Positions 22,769 to 34,230 of a stretch of DNA of 64,000 bases are shown one piece after another (the first letter of the stretch is position 1; each line of letters starts with the position of its first letter). The stretch comes from Buxus sempervirens (taxonomy: Eukaryota > Streptophyta > Magnoliopsida > Buxales > Buxaceae). The DNA is taken from positions 21,867,829 to 21,931,828 of the forward strand of contig OX387187.1 in assembly GCA_947561395.2 (NCBI GenBank), given 5' to 3'. The notes beneath the pieces are model-generated. The model was given only the letters and a program-made list of their open reading frames with translations. It did no database searches and was not told where the DNA came from. The position numbers and the translations under genes are program-made.

Positions 22769-23141
22769 GTTGGAATTAGAATCAATTAACAGCGGAGAGC
22801 AAAAAGACCCGCAAATTGCGCTTCCCAAGATTATGTCCATTCAATCATGACTTGCAAGAACTCCAAAATGTGATTTTTTTGGAAAAAGAATTTGTTTAGA
22901 AGATCTGCTGAAAAGTCCCTAACCTTAAGGGGCAAATCCTCTTCTCGCGTCTCACAGAGCACTCGTGGCTATGAAGTGAGATTTGAGCAAATTTTTAAAA
23001 CAAACGTTGATAGGGTGGTGTTTCTCGCAATTCACAACTATCTTGGACACAAGCCTCTTGGAAAAGAATGGAAAAAGTTTTGAAAATCCATTGTTTGGTG
23101 CTAACTGTACTGAACATGCAGTTTTTGACAATTTCAATATC

Positions 23142-23180
23142 AACCGCTCTGTCTGTGCGGTTCTCTAGGTTGCATATAAA
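23142..23180 (+). promoter_or_regulatory. Promoter of the antisense PMD gene in element A: dyad plus TATA box
   Basis: A perfect AACCGC-N9-GCGGTT dyad (23142-23162) is followed 12 bp later by TATAAA at 23175-23180. A GC-rich leader and a splice donor (ACACAG then GTAAGTGG, exon end 23526) come next. Element B shows the same order at 42242-42279. Confidence 0.65.
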
Positions 23181-23189
23181 CGCGACCAC

Positions 23190-24461
23190 AACAGGCTTCA
23201 CTTTGTTCACAAAAACCCTCGCCCTTCAAAGCTTGCCGTTTGCTCTTGCGACCGTAGTCTTATTCCGGTCCTCGATCGATCTTCTTCTCTGGCGAAGTCA
23301 CTCTCTCTCCGATGACTTCTGCTTTTCCAGTGGTTCTTCCACTCTCCAGCGTCTACTAGCTCAGTGGCAAGAGCTTTCGGCAAGTGGTCTGCTCTCATCT
23401 CGTCGATTTTTCCACTGTGGCCGAGAATCCTTCTCCTCCTTAACTTCAATCGACTGCTTTCGAAATTCCGGTGAGGTCAAGTCTCCATTTTTCTTGCAAG
23501 AGAAACTTAGATTTCGCCTAACACAGGTAAGTGGCTGAACCCTTGTCTTTACTTGCAAACAGTCAGTCCGAAAGTTTTGTACCTTGATTATATGATTGCA
23601 TGAGCTTAATTCATGTCCGAATTTGATTTTTTGCCCTTGATTTACTGCATTGGTTGCTTTGTTGTCAATGGGATAAAATCCCCAATTTTGCATGTGCCCA
23701 TTGCCTGTATTGATCTGAACTCAACCATGACTAGTATTACTTAGATTTACGGGATGATTTTGGTTATTTGCTCTTGCATTTTTTTATCACTTGAGCATTC
23801 GGTGTGTCCAATCACAACATACTTCAACACCAATTTTTCTGAATGTTGGCTATTTTCCGAACATGTTCTGAATTATTGACAGGATTTCATTGGTTCTGTT
23901 TTGTCAATATTTAATTTGATCTGAACACTCGGATGTCTAGTATAAATTGCTCTTGGACCCAATTGATGTGACACCCTATTAGAATGAATAGGATTGAACC
24001 TAGTTTGACACTCCCAGTTAGCTTGAATTCCGCTTTGACTATCCCTTTTACTAGCTTCCCTCTGTAAACCTGAAAAGTAGAACACATTTAACAGTTTAGG
24101 GCTTTAGGCAATTTGTAAACTTATCAGAATTCTAAAATTGAAAATGAATTGAAAATTCTGAATAGCTTGCTTCAAAAACCTTTCTTTCTTTCCTTTTGTT
24201 TTTTTGTTTATAAGAAGGATATATAGGAAATTTTGTTTCTTATATATAACAGAAATAATAAAGAAATTAATAAAGAATAAAAGACATCAAATCCTAGTTC
24301 GGCCGGGCACTTTCTGAGGTGTCTCTACCGATTTCCTTTTTCCTGTAAACCAAGTAGAATTGATTAGTCTAAAGAACAGCAAAATTAACTGAAACCTGAA
24401 AGCAAATAGAATGAATTGGCGATAAAACATAATGAATTTCTCCCCGCAATTGGTCTTGTAG
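23190..24461 (+). other. 5' leader exon and intron of the antisense PMD gene, element A
   Basis: The leader exon runs from about 23200 to 23526, and the intron from 23527 to 24461, ending in TTGTAG right at the ATG. Element B has the same layout, with the acceptor TGTGTAG immediately before its ATG at 43603. The open frame of 156 codons across the leader is not conserved in B, so I treat it as non-coding. Confidence 0.55.
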
Positions 24462-27266
24462 ATGGCTCGCACACGTCGCGCTTCTCGGGGCCCTGCCGAT
24501 GAACCTTCCTCTTCGAGGGTTCGGAGGGACCCGGCCGATGTGGCATCTTCTTCTAGGGCCGAGCAGGACCATGATCCTTCTTCTCCCAGCAGTCTGGAGG
24601 CTTCAGATTCAGATTCTGGAGCATTTGGGGGTTCGCAGGAGCTGACCCTGGAGGTATTCTCTCTTCTTTTCAAAACCAGGCCTTCCCTTACAACCTTTAA
24701 CCTGACCTTATCATGTTTGCATTTTTAGCCTACTATCGAGGTTCAAGGTCGCAGCGGGGCTCGCCGTAGAGGTAGGGCAGAGGCCCGGGCGGCTCGAGTT
24801 GCTATGCCTGCTGGGATAGCAGATCAGATCCAAGACACCCCTCTTCTTCACGATCTGAGGACGCATCCTTTAGCGGGCATCAGGGCTGACATTCCCCTTG
24901 TCTACCCGTCCTCCCATTATCGCGAGAGCTGGGCTCTTTTTGCCGAGACAATGGCTAGATGTTCGACTCCTTTGCGTCAAGAGATGGGCCGTTTTGGGTT
25001 CGGCCCCTTCATCACCATCACCAGCGTTCGTCAGGATCGACCTCTGATAGCGGCCATGATGGAGCGGTTTTTTCCAGAGACCCTGAGCTTCCATTTGCCT
25101 GATGTAGAGATTAGGATTTGTCCTTCTGACTTTGCTCTCATTACTGGGATCAGGATGACTGGAGATGTCATCACTGAGTTGGATAGGCCAGCTGATTCGG
25201 AGATTGCCAAGCTTTTAGGATATGATGAGATGTCGGTGGAGGCTTGGGACAGGAGTAGGATCACCCACATTTCCCGGACTTGGTTGAGGGAGACCTTCAT
25301 GGATGAGGGAAATAGCACCGTGGCAGCGGAACATCCCATCTTCCTAGTGGCCTTCCGCTTCCTCTTTCTCTTGATGATGGGGTCGTGCTTCTGCTTGGAG
25401 GATACCACCTCAGTCAGTCCTCACTTCTTGAGTCTTCTTAGGGATTTACCTCAAGCAAGGGACTATGCCTGGGGTCAGCTCATCTACGGCACCCTTTTAG
25501 CGAGTCTGCGTCGAGTGGTCTCTGTCCTGTCCTCTCCCAAAGGGGCTGGGGTTGGTTGTAGGTTTTTCTGGCCCTTTCTGCAGGTATAAATTCATTTCTC
25601 TTTTTCTTTTCTTTTTTCTCTTTTCTTCTCTTTTTTTTTTTCCTTTTCTCTTCTTTTTTTTTCTTATCTTCACTTTCTTTTCTTTCTCTATCAGTTCTTC
25701 GCTTGGGTCTATGTGGCCCATTTTCGGCCGACCTCCACATTGCCTGAGGGGACATTCCCTGTGGCCCACAGATGGAGTCAGATTAGGCGCGACTCAGAGA
25801 AGAGTCGCCCTAGGTCAGCCAGGGCTCACCTGGACAGGACCTTTAGGAGAGAGGTAAATACTTTCCTTTTATTCTTATTTTCTCGTTTCCTTTTTTCAAG
25901 AATCTGACATTCATCTTTGTTTATTTTCAGCTATCTGTACCCCGTCTAGATGGCCTTCATGATGAGTTGGCTTTTCAGACATTCGTGGACGAGGCGTTCG
26001 CTCTAGATCAGCGACGTCAGAGGTACCCATTCTTTATCGGGCAGCTGGGTAGCATATGGTACCTCAGCGAGCGCTTCTACTTCCAGCACATCGGCAAGCT
26101 CCGGATCCCCGTGGCTCCTCCAGATACAGCACCTGTCACCCCTCCTGGTCCATTTGATCCAGCCCATTTTGGTGATTGGGTGGCTGGAGATACACTTTTA
26201 GCCGAGGGTGACTATGATGCCTGGTTCGAGCAGCTCTCAGTGGGTTGTCTTATGCAGCCCATGCCCGTTCAAGGTGGAGTTACCGAGATCGGAGGGGTGG
26301 TGATCCGCCTATATGATACCACGGTATAAATCTCCTCCTGCTCCACTCTTTTTAGTTTCTTCCTTGTTTGAAATTATTCATATCCTTTTCTTCTCATTTC
26401 AGGAGGAACAGTTAGGGGAGATCCGAGCTAGGTATGCGGATCTAGAGCATCAGCTGGCGGAGAGAGATGCTGCTATAGCTGAGAGCGACATCATCATCAC
26501 TGGGCAGGCCGCTCTTATTGCTGATTTGCAGGCTCAGCGGCCAGTGCTCAGGACCAGGCAGGGCCTTTAGGAGTTCAGGTCATCCTTCTATCCTTTTCAA
26601 CTTCTACTTTTTATCTTTTATATTTTCTGCTTCTTATCAGGCTTTTTCCGTTTTCAGGAGGATGTGGCAGCTTCACCATCCAGCTCCCGTACCCTATCTC
26701 TTTCTGTAGAGGCTGTAGAGATTCCGGAGAGAGATCCAGAGATAGTGGCAGAGGCTACTTTGGCAGCCGTTCCAGAGCCAGCTAAACTGCCAAAGGTTAC
26801 CTCTATGCCTGAGAGTGCTCCTGAGCCAGAGACTGCTTAGCTAGAGGAGGATCCTGTGATTGCCACTGAGCCAGAGGAGGGTGGTCTTGAGGTTTCTGCG
26901 ATCCCTGAGGCAGCTGAGCCTGCGATGGAGGAGGATGTGCATGATGCACCCGAGCCTGAGGTGGTAGAGGTTCATGAGGCAGCAGACCCCATAGACATTG
27001 ATTCATCTCCCGCTGCTGAGGATTCTCGGATTCTGGGTCTAGTCCCCTTGGCGACAGATATCTCCTTTTCTCGTTTCATGGATCTTACCCATGATGGTCC
27101 GGACAATCCAGTTCAAGCCCCTTCTGTTGAGCCGGCGCCTCCAGTCGAGTTACCTCCTACAACTGGTCCCTCTACTCTTGCCGACCCATCTTCTCCTGCC
27201 AGCCCACATTTCTCAAATCATTTTTTTATCCGACGACGACGACGAGGCGGAGGCGGTGGGGATTGA
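24462..27266 (+). pseudogene. Antisense accessory gene A1: plant mobile domain (PMD)-like protein, six exons
   Basis: Exons: 24462-24653, 24729-25583, 25695-25853, 25931-26323, 26403 to about 26556, and 26658-27266. The first four are each a whole number of codons. Exon 1 is a short Arg/Ser-rich N-terminus (MARTRRASRGPAD). Exon 2 holds the PMD-like core: a Trp-containing helix (YRESWALF), FGPFI, MERFFPETLSFHLPDVEIRI, then DFALITGIRMTGDVI. Exon 5 is a coiled coil (EIRARYADLEHQLAERDAA). Exon 6 is acidic and proline-rich and ends in a basic tail (FIRRRRRGG). PMD proteins (MAIN/MAIL1 family) affect transposon silencing in plants and are often carried by transposons. Two lesions are visible. The donor after exon 5 is GG where copy B has GT, and a TAG sits at 26838-26840. 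It lies antisense between DUF7745 gene A2 and the LTR. Confidence 0.72.
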
Positions 27267-27500
27267 CCTGTAGGAGATAGATTTAGATTAGGATTTTTTT
27301 CCTTTCTATATCCGACACTTTGATATATAAAAAATGATGTATCCATTTGCATTTGTATGTAAAAGAGAAAATTATTCATTTTTGCTTCTTTTCATTTATT
27401 TTCTTACTTCTTATCATGATATAACTGCTATACAGGTAACAAGTATTTTTGGAAACATGACTTATTAAAAGAAAAAGGAAAAAACTATTTTTGTGCAAAA

Positions 27501-27618
27501 AACCGTACATACAGGGCGGTTGTTCCAGAACCGCACTTGTCCCGCGGTTTTTAAACTCCGCGGAAATGCAACCGCACATTGGGTGCGGTTCAGGCACAAC
27601 CATTCTGAGTATGCGATT
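27501..27618. repeat. Dyad cluster upstream of antisense gene A2, AACCGC type (four copies)
   Basis: Starts are 27501, 27529, 27570 and 27598, all with 9-bp spacers and steps of 28, 41 and 28 bp. Three copies are complementary over both arms apart from G-T-type mismatches; the fourth is degenerate (AACCAT/GCGATT). A TTTAAA motif follows at 27635-27640 and the ATG at 27749. Confidence 0.8.
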
Positions 27619-27748
27619 TTTGCCCTTTCGTGATTTTAAAGCCCCGAATCGCGGGAAAAACGTCACTTTGACGTATTGCTTAGGTCAGAAACCCCCTTTT
27701 CGGTGATTTTCTCTCTCCTAGATACCTTTAATCCACTTTTGACCATTA

Positions 27749-29401
27749 ATGGCCTCTGATTCAGCTTCTGTGCCTTCTTCATCCTCTGTACCTGAAACAT
27801 CAGCACCTAGACCAACCATTAGATCCAAACCTCCAAATCTGACAAGGTATGACATTGTAGATGCCTGCTATGAGAAATGGGTTGACTCAATGACCCATCA
27901 AGACAAAATAGATTGGGACTTTACCAATCTAGGCTACATCCTCTCACTCCCAAAGGTTTCCCTAAAATGGGAAATCATAAAGGCATTGATTAGGCATTGG
28001 GAACCCCAATTAAACCTTTTCAGGTTTGGGGAGAAGGAGATGACCCCTACAGTCGAAGAGGTTGAAACCATCCTCAATACTAGGTTCTCCAAAAAGGTAG
28101 TCAACCCACCTCTCAAACCAAGCTTCAAAAAGGAAGCCTCTACTTTTTTAGGAATTGGCAAGAAAGAGCTAGGGGCAGCTGATGCTCTATTGACCCTATC
28201 AAAGTCATTTTTGACTGAAAAGCTATTGAATAGCTCGAACTAGCCGGCCCAGTTTAATGCTTTGACCTTGATAGTGGTCAACCAACTTTTATTCCCCCGA
28301 GATGATAGAGAGGTTGATTTATCCCTCATTTCAGTCATTTACCAAGTTAGGGAGCGTGAAAGGCTTGCCCCTATGATCCTGGCTGAAATATACCAGGCCG
28401 TGACGGACTGCTATCATCAGAAGAAGAAGAGTTTCCTCGCCTGCGCCCCTATCCTTCAGGTAAAATCTGAACCTCTTTCTTGAATTACAGTTTTCATTGT
28501 AAAATTGAAATTTTCTAAATTGAAAGTGCTTCCCTTTTCTTTGCAGCTCTGGCTTTTGGATCATCTGTCTCAGGTGGAGGAGTTAGACCGACACTTCGCC
28601 CGGAACATGGATGTTCCCCTTTTGATGAACAATCGGGGCTGTCCTTCTATCCCTGGGGGCAAGAGGGGGTGGTTTGTCTTCTTAGGGACGCTCCAGGATG
28701 ACCAGGTGAGATGGCCTGGTACTTATCAGCCTTCTGCCGAGACGGTGATCAGCTTCCCAGATCGGAATTTTGCTGTGCTCATGGGCTTGAGGTCTGCCTT
28801 GCTTTATTTGCCTTTGAGAGTCATCCGGCAATTCAGAGAGGAGGCTCAGGGGATCCTGGTACCTCAGGGCTACGAGGAGTTCATTGGCCCTCTCACACCG
28901 GCCACCATGGGCCTGTGCTATCGTCTGATGAAGGAATGGTCTCATGCTTGCTTCTTGAGTGGTCCTGTCTTATCCAAATTGCATAAGAAGGACTACCTCT
29001 TCTGGATTAGGGAAAAGGCACAGAGTTGTGTTTCTATACCAGTGGATCCCTCTGCTATCCCGTGTCCTACCTACGAGGATCTTCTGGAGACTGAGAGGGC
29101 TTCTCATAGGCGGCTCCAGCACATATGGATAGAAGAGGCCCGAGCCATGAGACTGGAGAAGGAAGACTTGGAGAGACGGCTCGCAGAGCAAATACGGACC
29201 CGTCGCTTCGAGGTTAGAGCTGCATGGCGTAGGCATGATGAGACCATGGCCAGGCTCAGAGATATGAGGACCAGACAGACCCTCTCAGATGATGTCATTT
29301 CCTTCCTCAGCGACCCGGATGCAGAGGGGGCTGAGAGGCTTGTCGTGGTTCAGGCAGCTCGGATTAAAGAGCTCGAGGAGAGGCTAGGGGATAAAGATTA
29401 G
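27749..29401 (+). pseudogene. Antisense accessory gene A2: DUF7745/PMD-like protein, two exons
   Basis: Exons 27749-28459 and 28547-29401, 237 and 285 codons, with a clean GT-AG intron. The N-terminus is Ser/Pro-rich, then KPPNLTRYD, WDFTNLGYILSLPKV, IIKALIRHWEPQLNLFRFG and EKEMTPTVEEVETIL. This is the pattern of the plant DUF7745 family, itself PMD-like and frequent in transposons; that assignment is from memory. Exon 2 has GWFVFLGTLQDDQVRWPGTY and ends in a long charged coiled coil (about residues 430-520). A single TAG at 28241-28243 replaces the codon that is AAG (Lys) in copy B. It is convergent with the gypsy integrase end at 30456 and tandem with gene A1. Biochemical role unknown. Confidence 0.75.
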
Positions 29402-30455
29402 CCCCTTTATTGTATTTTTTTTCCTTTTTTACACTTTTGTACAAAGAGAAACTCCATTAATGGAAAGACAAGGAATACAAAAATAGATTTTTATACTATT
29501 GGCCTCAGAACTCTCATATGCTTGTAAAAACTGACAGTTTAATGAAAAGTCATTGATTTCTCATCATCGGCCAAAATATAATTTTCCTTTTTTATGTATT
29601 TTGTTGTAAATTGGTCCATGATGCTTTAATCACATATAGTTTGATGAATAAAAGTAAGTTGGGCAAAAAGGGTATTTTAAATAATAGGGAAGAATCCATT
29701 CCGTCGACCTTTGGACCTTTAGACTCATCCCCAAATTCTATTCCCATCTCCAGGGATCATGCCAGTGCTTACTGGTTCAGTCCTGTGCTGAAAATCTGCT
29801 TAACTCCAATCTGCTGCTCAAAACCGTGCATTCAGACCGGTTCAGCCAAAAACCGCCTTTAATATGCGGTTGCCTGACCTTTCTGCCAAAACCGTATGAA
29901 CAATGCAGTTTGGACCAATCTGTACCCATATTGCGGTTTTTGACCTTTTTCTGTTTTTTTTTCTTTTGTTCTTCTTTTTCTAGCCAATATTGCCCCTAGT
30001 GCCTGTTATGGTTTTCACTAGGGCCGGCTCATTTGCTCCGTCATTGCAAATCCAACTCCGAAAGTTGAAGGGATACACTAAGATCACCGAGGGCTTGATC
30101 AATAGGACGAAATAAAGGCTAGGTTAAGTTTATGAAAGAAAAGTTATTATAGGCTCAAAATTTTGATATTTTGAAATAGGACAACTGGGCTTACAGTCAT
30201 GATGGATATGACCCCAACTCCCAAAATTTGCCCTCTTTCTCTCCTTTTGTATTTGGCTTTCATCTGCCACATTATTTTTCTTCTTCTCTTTTTCTTTATT
30301 TTTTCCCCTATTGGCTTTGCCCCAATTGCAACTGTAAGCCCCAGTTTGGGTTCTTAAAAAAAACATGAACAGGCTCAACTTGGTTAGGCTAGATATTTTA
30401 AAATTTTTGAGGGATAAAGAAAAATGACCTCGGATAATTTCCTAGTGATATTCTT
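29402..30455. other. Spacer between the convergent A2 gene and pol
   Basis: No coding frame. It holds three AACCGC-type dyads (29822, 29851 and 29890) and a block at about 29975-30120 that is also conserved in element B (49090-49240). Within the block CCCTAGTG (29994-30001) and CACTAGGG (30016-30023) form a stem. The block lies where the two opposing transcripts would end. Confidence 0.6.
29822..29910. repeat. Dyads downstream of antisense gene A2, AACCGC type (three copies)
   Basis: AACCGT-N9-CCGGTT at 29822, AACCGC-N9-GCGGTT at 29851 and AACCGT-N9-GCAGTT at 29890. The steps are 29 and 39 bp. Confidence 0.75.
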
Positions 30456-31802
30456 TCAAGGGAAGTATCGCTTGACCGCGTTAGAGTTGGTTGGCTCAGG
30501 AAAGTCCTTCCCATCCATTTCTGATAAGATGAGAGCGCCTCCTGATAAAACCTTCTTCACCATGTAAGGTCCTTCCCAATTTGGCTTAAACTTTCCACGA
30601 GGGTCCTCCAGAAAAGGTAATATTTTCTTTAAAACCAAATTACCCACTTGGAAAGTTTTGGGCTTCACCTTCTTATTATAGGCCCTGGCATTCTCTTCTG
30701 GTACAATTGGCCGTGACAAAGTGCATTCAGACGCTTTTTCTCTATTAAGTTGAGTTGCTCATATCTAGACTGAACCCATTCAGCTTCTTCAAGTTCTGTT
30801 TCCATAAGCACTCTCAGTGATGGGATTTCCACTTCAACAGGTAAGACTGCCTCTGTCCCATAAACCAAGGAATACGGCGTTGCCCCAGTAGAAGTTCGGA
30901 TTGAGGTTCTGGAAGCATGGAGAGCAAATGGTAGCATTTCGTGCCAATCTCTATAACTCACCACCATTTTCTAAATTATCTTCTTTATGTTCTTATTTGC
31001 CGCCTCTACTGCCCCATTCATCTTTGGCCTGTATGGAGCTAACTTGTGATGAGTTATCTGAAACTGCTCACACATCTTCTTCATATCCTTGTTCTTAATA
31101 TTTGAAGCATTGTCTGATACTATGGCATTTGGCAATCCATAGCGACAAATTATATTGTGCTTCAGAAACTTAAGAACATGGCTTCCTATGATATTTGCAT
31201 ATGAAGCAGCTTCAACCCACTTCGTGAAATAATCGATTGCCACGAGATCGGTGTCCATTTGACGCTTTTGGAGAAATCATCCCAATGACATCAATACCCC
31301 ACATAGAGAAAGGCCATGGCGAGGTCATGCTATGTAACTCACTTGGTGGTGCATGCTTATTATCAGCATATAGTTGGCACAAATGGCACCTCTTAACATG
31401 TACGCAACAATCGTGCTCCATTGTAGCCCAATAATATCCCAATCGCAATATTTTCCTTGCAAGCATGTGTCCATTCATATGCGGCCCACAAACTCCTCCA
31501 TGCACTGTTTCTATCAATCTTTCTGCTTCAACCTTGTTGACACACCTAAGTAGAACATCATTATAGGATCTCTTGTATAACTGCCCAACACTTAGAAGGA
31601 ACTGCCCTGCTAACCTTTGTATCATTCTTTTTTCAGTAAAAGTAGCACCCTCTGGAAAACCCCGATTATTCAAGAAATTCTTGATATCTTGAAACCATGG
31701 TATTTCTACTTCTTGCGCTCCTTCTAGGACAAGACAATAAGCTGGCTCATCTCTGACTTCAATTTCGAGTGGTTGGATGTCTACCCCTTCTGGAATGCTA
31801 AC
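30456..31802 (-). pseudogene. Integrase of element A
   Basis: Read down from 31802: IPEGVDI linker, the zinc-binding HHCC region (HGGVCGPHMNGHMLARKIL ... CCVHVKRCHLCQ), MWGIDVIGMI, DYFTKWVEA, VSDNASNIKNKD and the NGAVEAANKN catalytic region, then a C-terminal domain ending LILSEMDGKDFPEP and KRYFP (stop at 30456). The core is broken by a frameshift near 31240, where element B has intact sequence (NGHRFILVAIDYF), by a TAG near 30970 and by a further frameshift near 30720. Confidence 0.88.
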
Positions 31803-32158
31803 TGTGCGCGCGTGGGAAACGCGGCACGGGGTAATTCGGAGTCGCCACCGCCTGATGGGGTGCAGGCGGACACCTGGGTGCCTAATCTTGTCTATTTAAG
31901 GCTTTTGGTCTGCGGCTTGAGATTCTAAGTCGGTTCTCGGTTGTGGTCTGGGGAAGTCCGTAGACACCCCAGTCCACCCCGTCGGATGACGGGTCCCGTG
32001 GGTTCCCTACTTTGAGTCAGCTTTCTCGCTTTGGTTCTCACCCGGTTCCTAATCCCGTATGTAATTCAGGTTGAGTCTTGGCGGGACCGCCTGAGTTGGT
32101 TTGGGTCCCTTTAGTTGATTTTATCTTTCATTTTAGGGTTTTTCTGAGTCTGATTGGG

Positions 32159-32705
32159 TGGGCCCCGTTGGAAGGCCCAACCGGTGTCCTGAATGGGCTT
32201 GAGTTGGCCCGTGTGTCCTTGTGGGCCTCGGCCTATCCTAGGAGGCCCTGTGGGCTTTGGTTAATGTATTGACTTTACATGGGGGTTCAAGTTGGATTAT
32301 TAAGTTATTTTCATGTAGGCAGTGGGCCGGATTGGTTTGTGGGCCCCTTAGGAAGGCCCACCTGGTGGCCAAGTGATTTTCTGTTATCTCATTTTTAGTC
32401 TTGCCAAAGTGGGCTGGTCACTGGGCTTGGGGCCCATGATCCAGGTTTCGGGCTTTGAAAACCCAGTGCTTCAAAGTTTAGGGTTTGCACCCTAACTTGG
32501 TTCGGTTAGCGGGCTTTGGCGGGCCCGGCAGGCCATAACCCATGGTCTCGGCCAAACCAGGCAGTTTATACATTCACTCATATCACAAGGTACGGGCGGG
32601 CCGCATTGGGCTTGGCCCGTCCGGTTCAATCGGTTCATTTTATTTTAATTGTTCAATTAGCATGCTTTGGTTCATTGGGCTTGGTGGGCCCCGTTGGAAG
32701 GCCCA
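32159..32705. repeat. TGGGCC-type dyads in LTR C (three copies)
   Basis: TGGGCC-N9-GGCCCA at 32159-32179, 32340-32360 and 32685-32705, each with perfect 6-bp arms and a 9-bp spacer. Confidence 0.75.
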
Positions 32706-32851
32706 CTAATGTGCCAAGTTGGACCGGTTGGTCCAAGTCCCGCCTTGGGTTTCCGGGTGGCCCGGAATCCCTGCTGGTTCGTTGGTTTATACACAAATTA
32801 TCCACAATTCGGCAGGGGATCAGCAATATGCAAAAATCAAGCTTCTGTGTG

Positions 32852-32952
32852 TATCCGGCAACTCAGGCCGGATACACAGAGTCTGTGGGTGATCCGGCTA
32901 GTGTGGCCGGATACCCAGAGGCCATAGGTGATCCGGCCTGAGTATCCGGATC
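32852..32952. repeat. TATCCGG-type dyads in LTR C, 39-bp phase (three copies)
   Basis: Starts are 32852, 32891 and 32930, exactly 39 bp apart, 7-9-7. The third has GATCCGG/CCGGATC, changed at both arms so that pairing is kept. Confidence 0.85.
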
Positions 32953-33965
32953 ACTCTGGAATTGGCCTTTTTGGGGTTTTGGCCTTTTGGGACTGATCCC
33001 AGGGGGTTCCAGGGACATGTTAAGGGTCTTGTGGGCTCCTGGATGAGCCCACGTAGGTTCAGAATTGGGAGAAGCCACACTTGGCTTCTCCCCTTGGATT
33101 TACAGCAAGGTAAGGGGGCCTTGGGGAAGGGGATCATTCTTTCATGCATGCATTCACATATAGCATATTCACATGGACAGATTTTCGAATAATGAAGACA
33201 GTAACTATCCTGTCATGGAAGGCCTAGTCTAATACGTAACATACACAACAGTAGATAATGACCCATATGGCTCTACCATGCATATCGCCATGCGTGCAAG
33301 AGAAAACACGAAGAAGATAAAACAACAGCAAAGTCTAGAGCTCTAGTCCCATGCTTAAAACAAGAAGGAGGCGCCGTAAGAAGGGAAAGAGAAGGGGGCT
33401 TATCCTGGGGGGTACATTAGATGAGCGGGGAGGGACATTCTCCTCCCCGAGATAATTACAACAGCATATTAAGTATGGCATTTTACTAAGCGTGCATGGT
33501 TCCTTAAGAGGCCTACGTGGGTATCATACATGAGGTGACTCCATGCCACGATAGGAAGACCAAGTGCGTGCATATAACGTGCTAAAACTAGGCCATGCAA
33601 AGCAAGAAGACAAAGAGCAGAAGAAATTCCAGAAAATTCTACATTTAATATATGTTGAAGCTAACGTGATGAGGAGTGATACCTGAGGGTTCTTAGAGCC
33701 TGGAGCAAACTGGAGGTACCTCCTGGAGGCTGGACAGCCGCTGGAACAGCTCCTTCACTCAGCAACAGCGGTGGCTTCCCTCCTTGTTGGGTTGTGGATG
33801 GGGATGAAGGAGGAAGAGGAGGACGAGAAAGGCTTGGATGGTGTGGAGAAGGGATGGGGTGCCAAAAGAGCTTGAAAAGGGAAGGATTCGAGTGGGAGTG
33901 GGTGAGGGAGGAGAGCTTAAAAATCGCATGAACAATGGCCAACCCCGGATATGAGCTGCTGTTAG

Positions 33966-33975
33966 CTATTTATAG
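33966..33975 (-). promoter_or_regulatory. TATA box of LTR C
   Basis: CTATAAATAG on the minus strand, 11 bp from the nearest TATCCGG dyad (33987-34009). Confidence 0.7.
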
Positions 33976-33986
33976 AAATTTTAATG

Positions 33987-34230
33987 TATCCGGCAACTCA
34001 GGCCGGATATACCAAGCCCCATTTGTATCCGGACTCAAAGTCCGGATACACTAGCTTCCCTTTGTATCCGGTCTTCAAGTCCGGATACAAGACATGATCA
34101 TTCGAAAATTAAATGCCGCCGCGAATTTGTCGGGCGATCGGCGCGGATCTCGCGCGAATATCTTGATGTATCCGGTCCTCAAGTCCGGCCATGAAGAATA
34201 GGCAGTGTATCCGGTATATGTGACCGGATA
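33987..34230. repeat. U3 dyad array of LTR C, TATCCGG type (five copies)
   Basis: Starts are 33987, 34026, 34065, 34169 and 34208. Steps within the two groups are 39 bp. All have 9-bp spacers of differing sequence, and only the fourth has an imperfect right arm. Confidence 0.85.

Noticed and set aside
23068-23538. 156-codon plus-strand frame
   Set aside because: It spans the TATA box and leader exon of gene A1 and is not conserved in element B.
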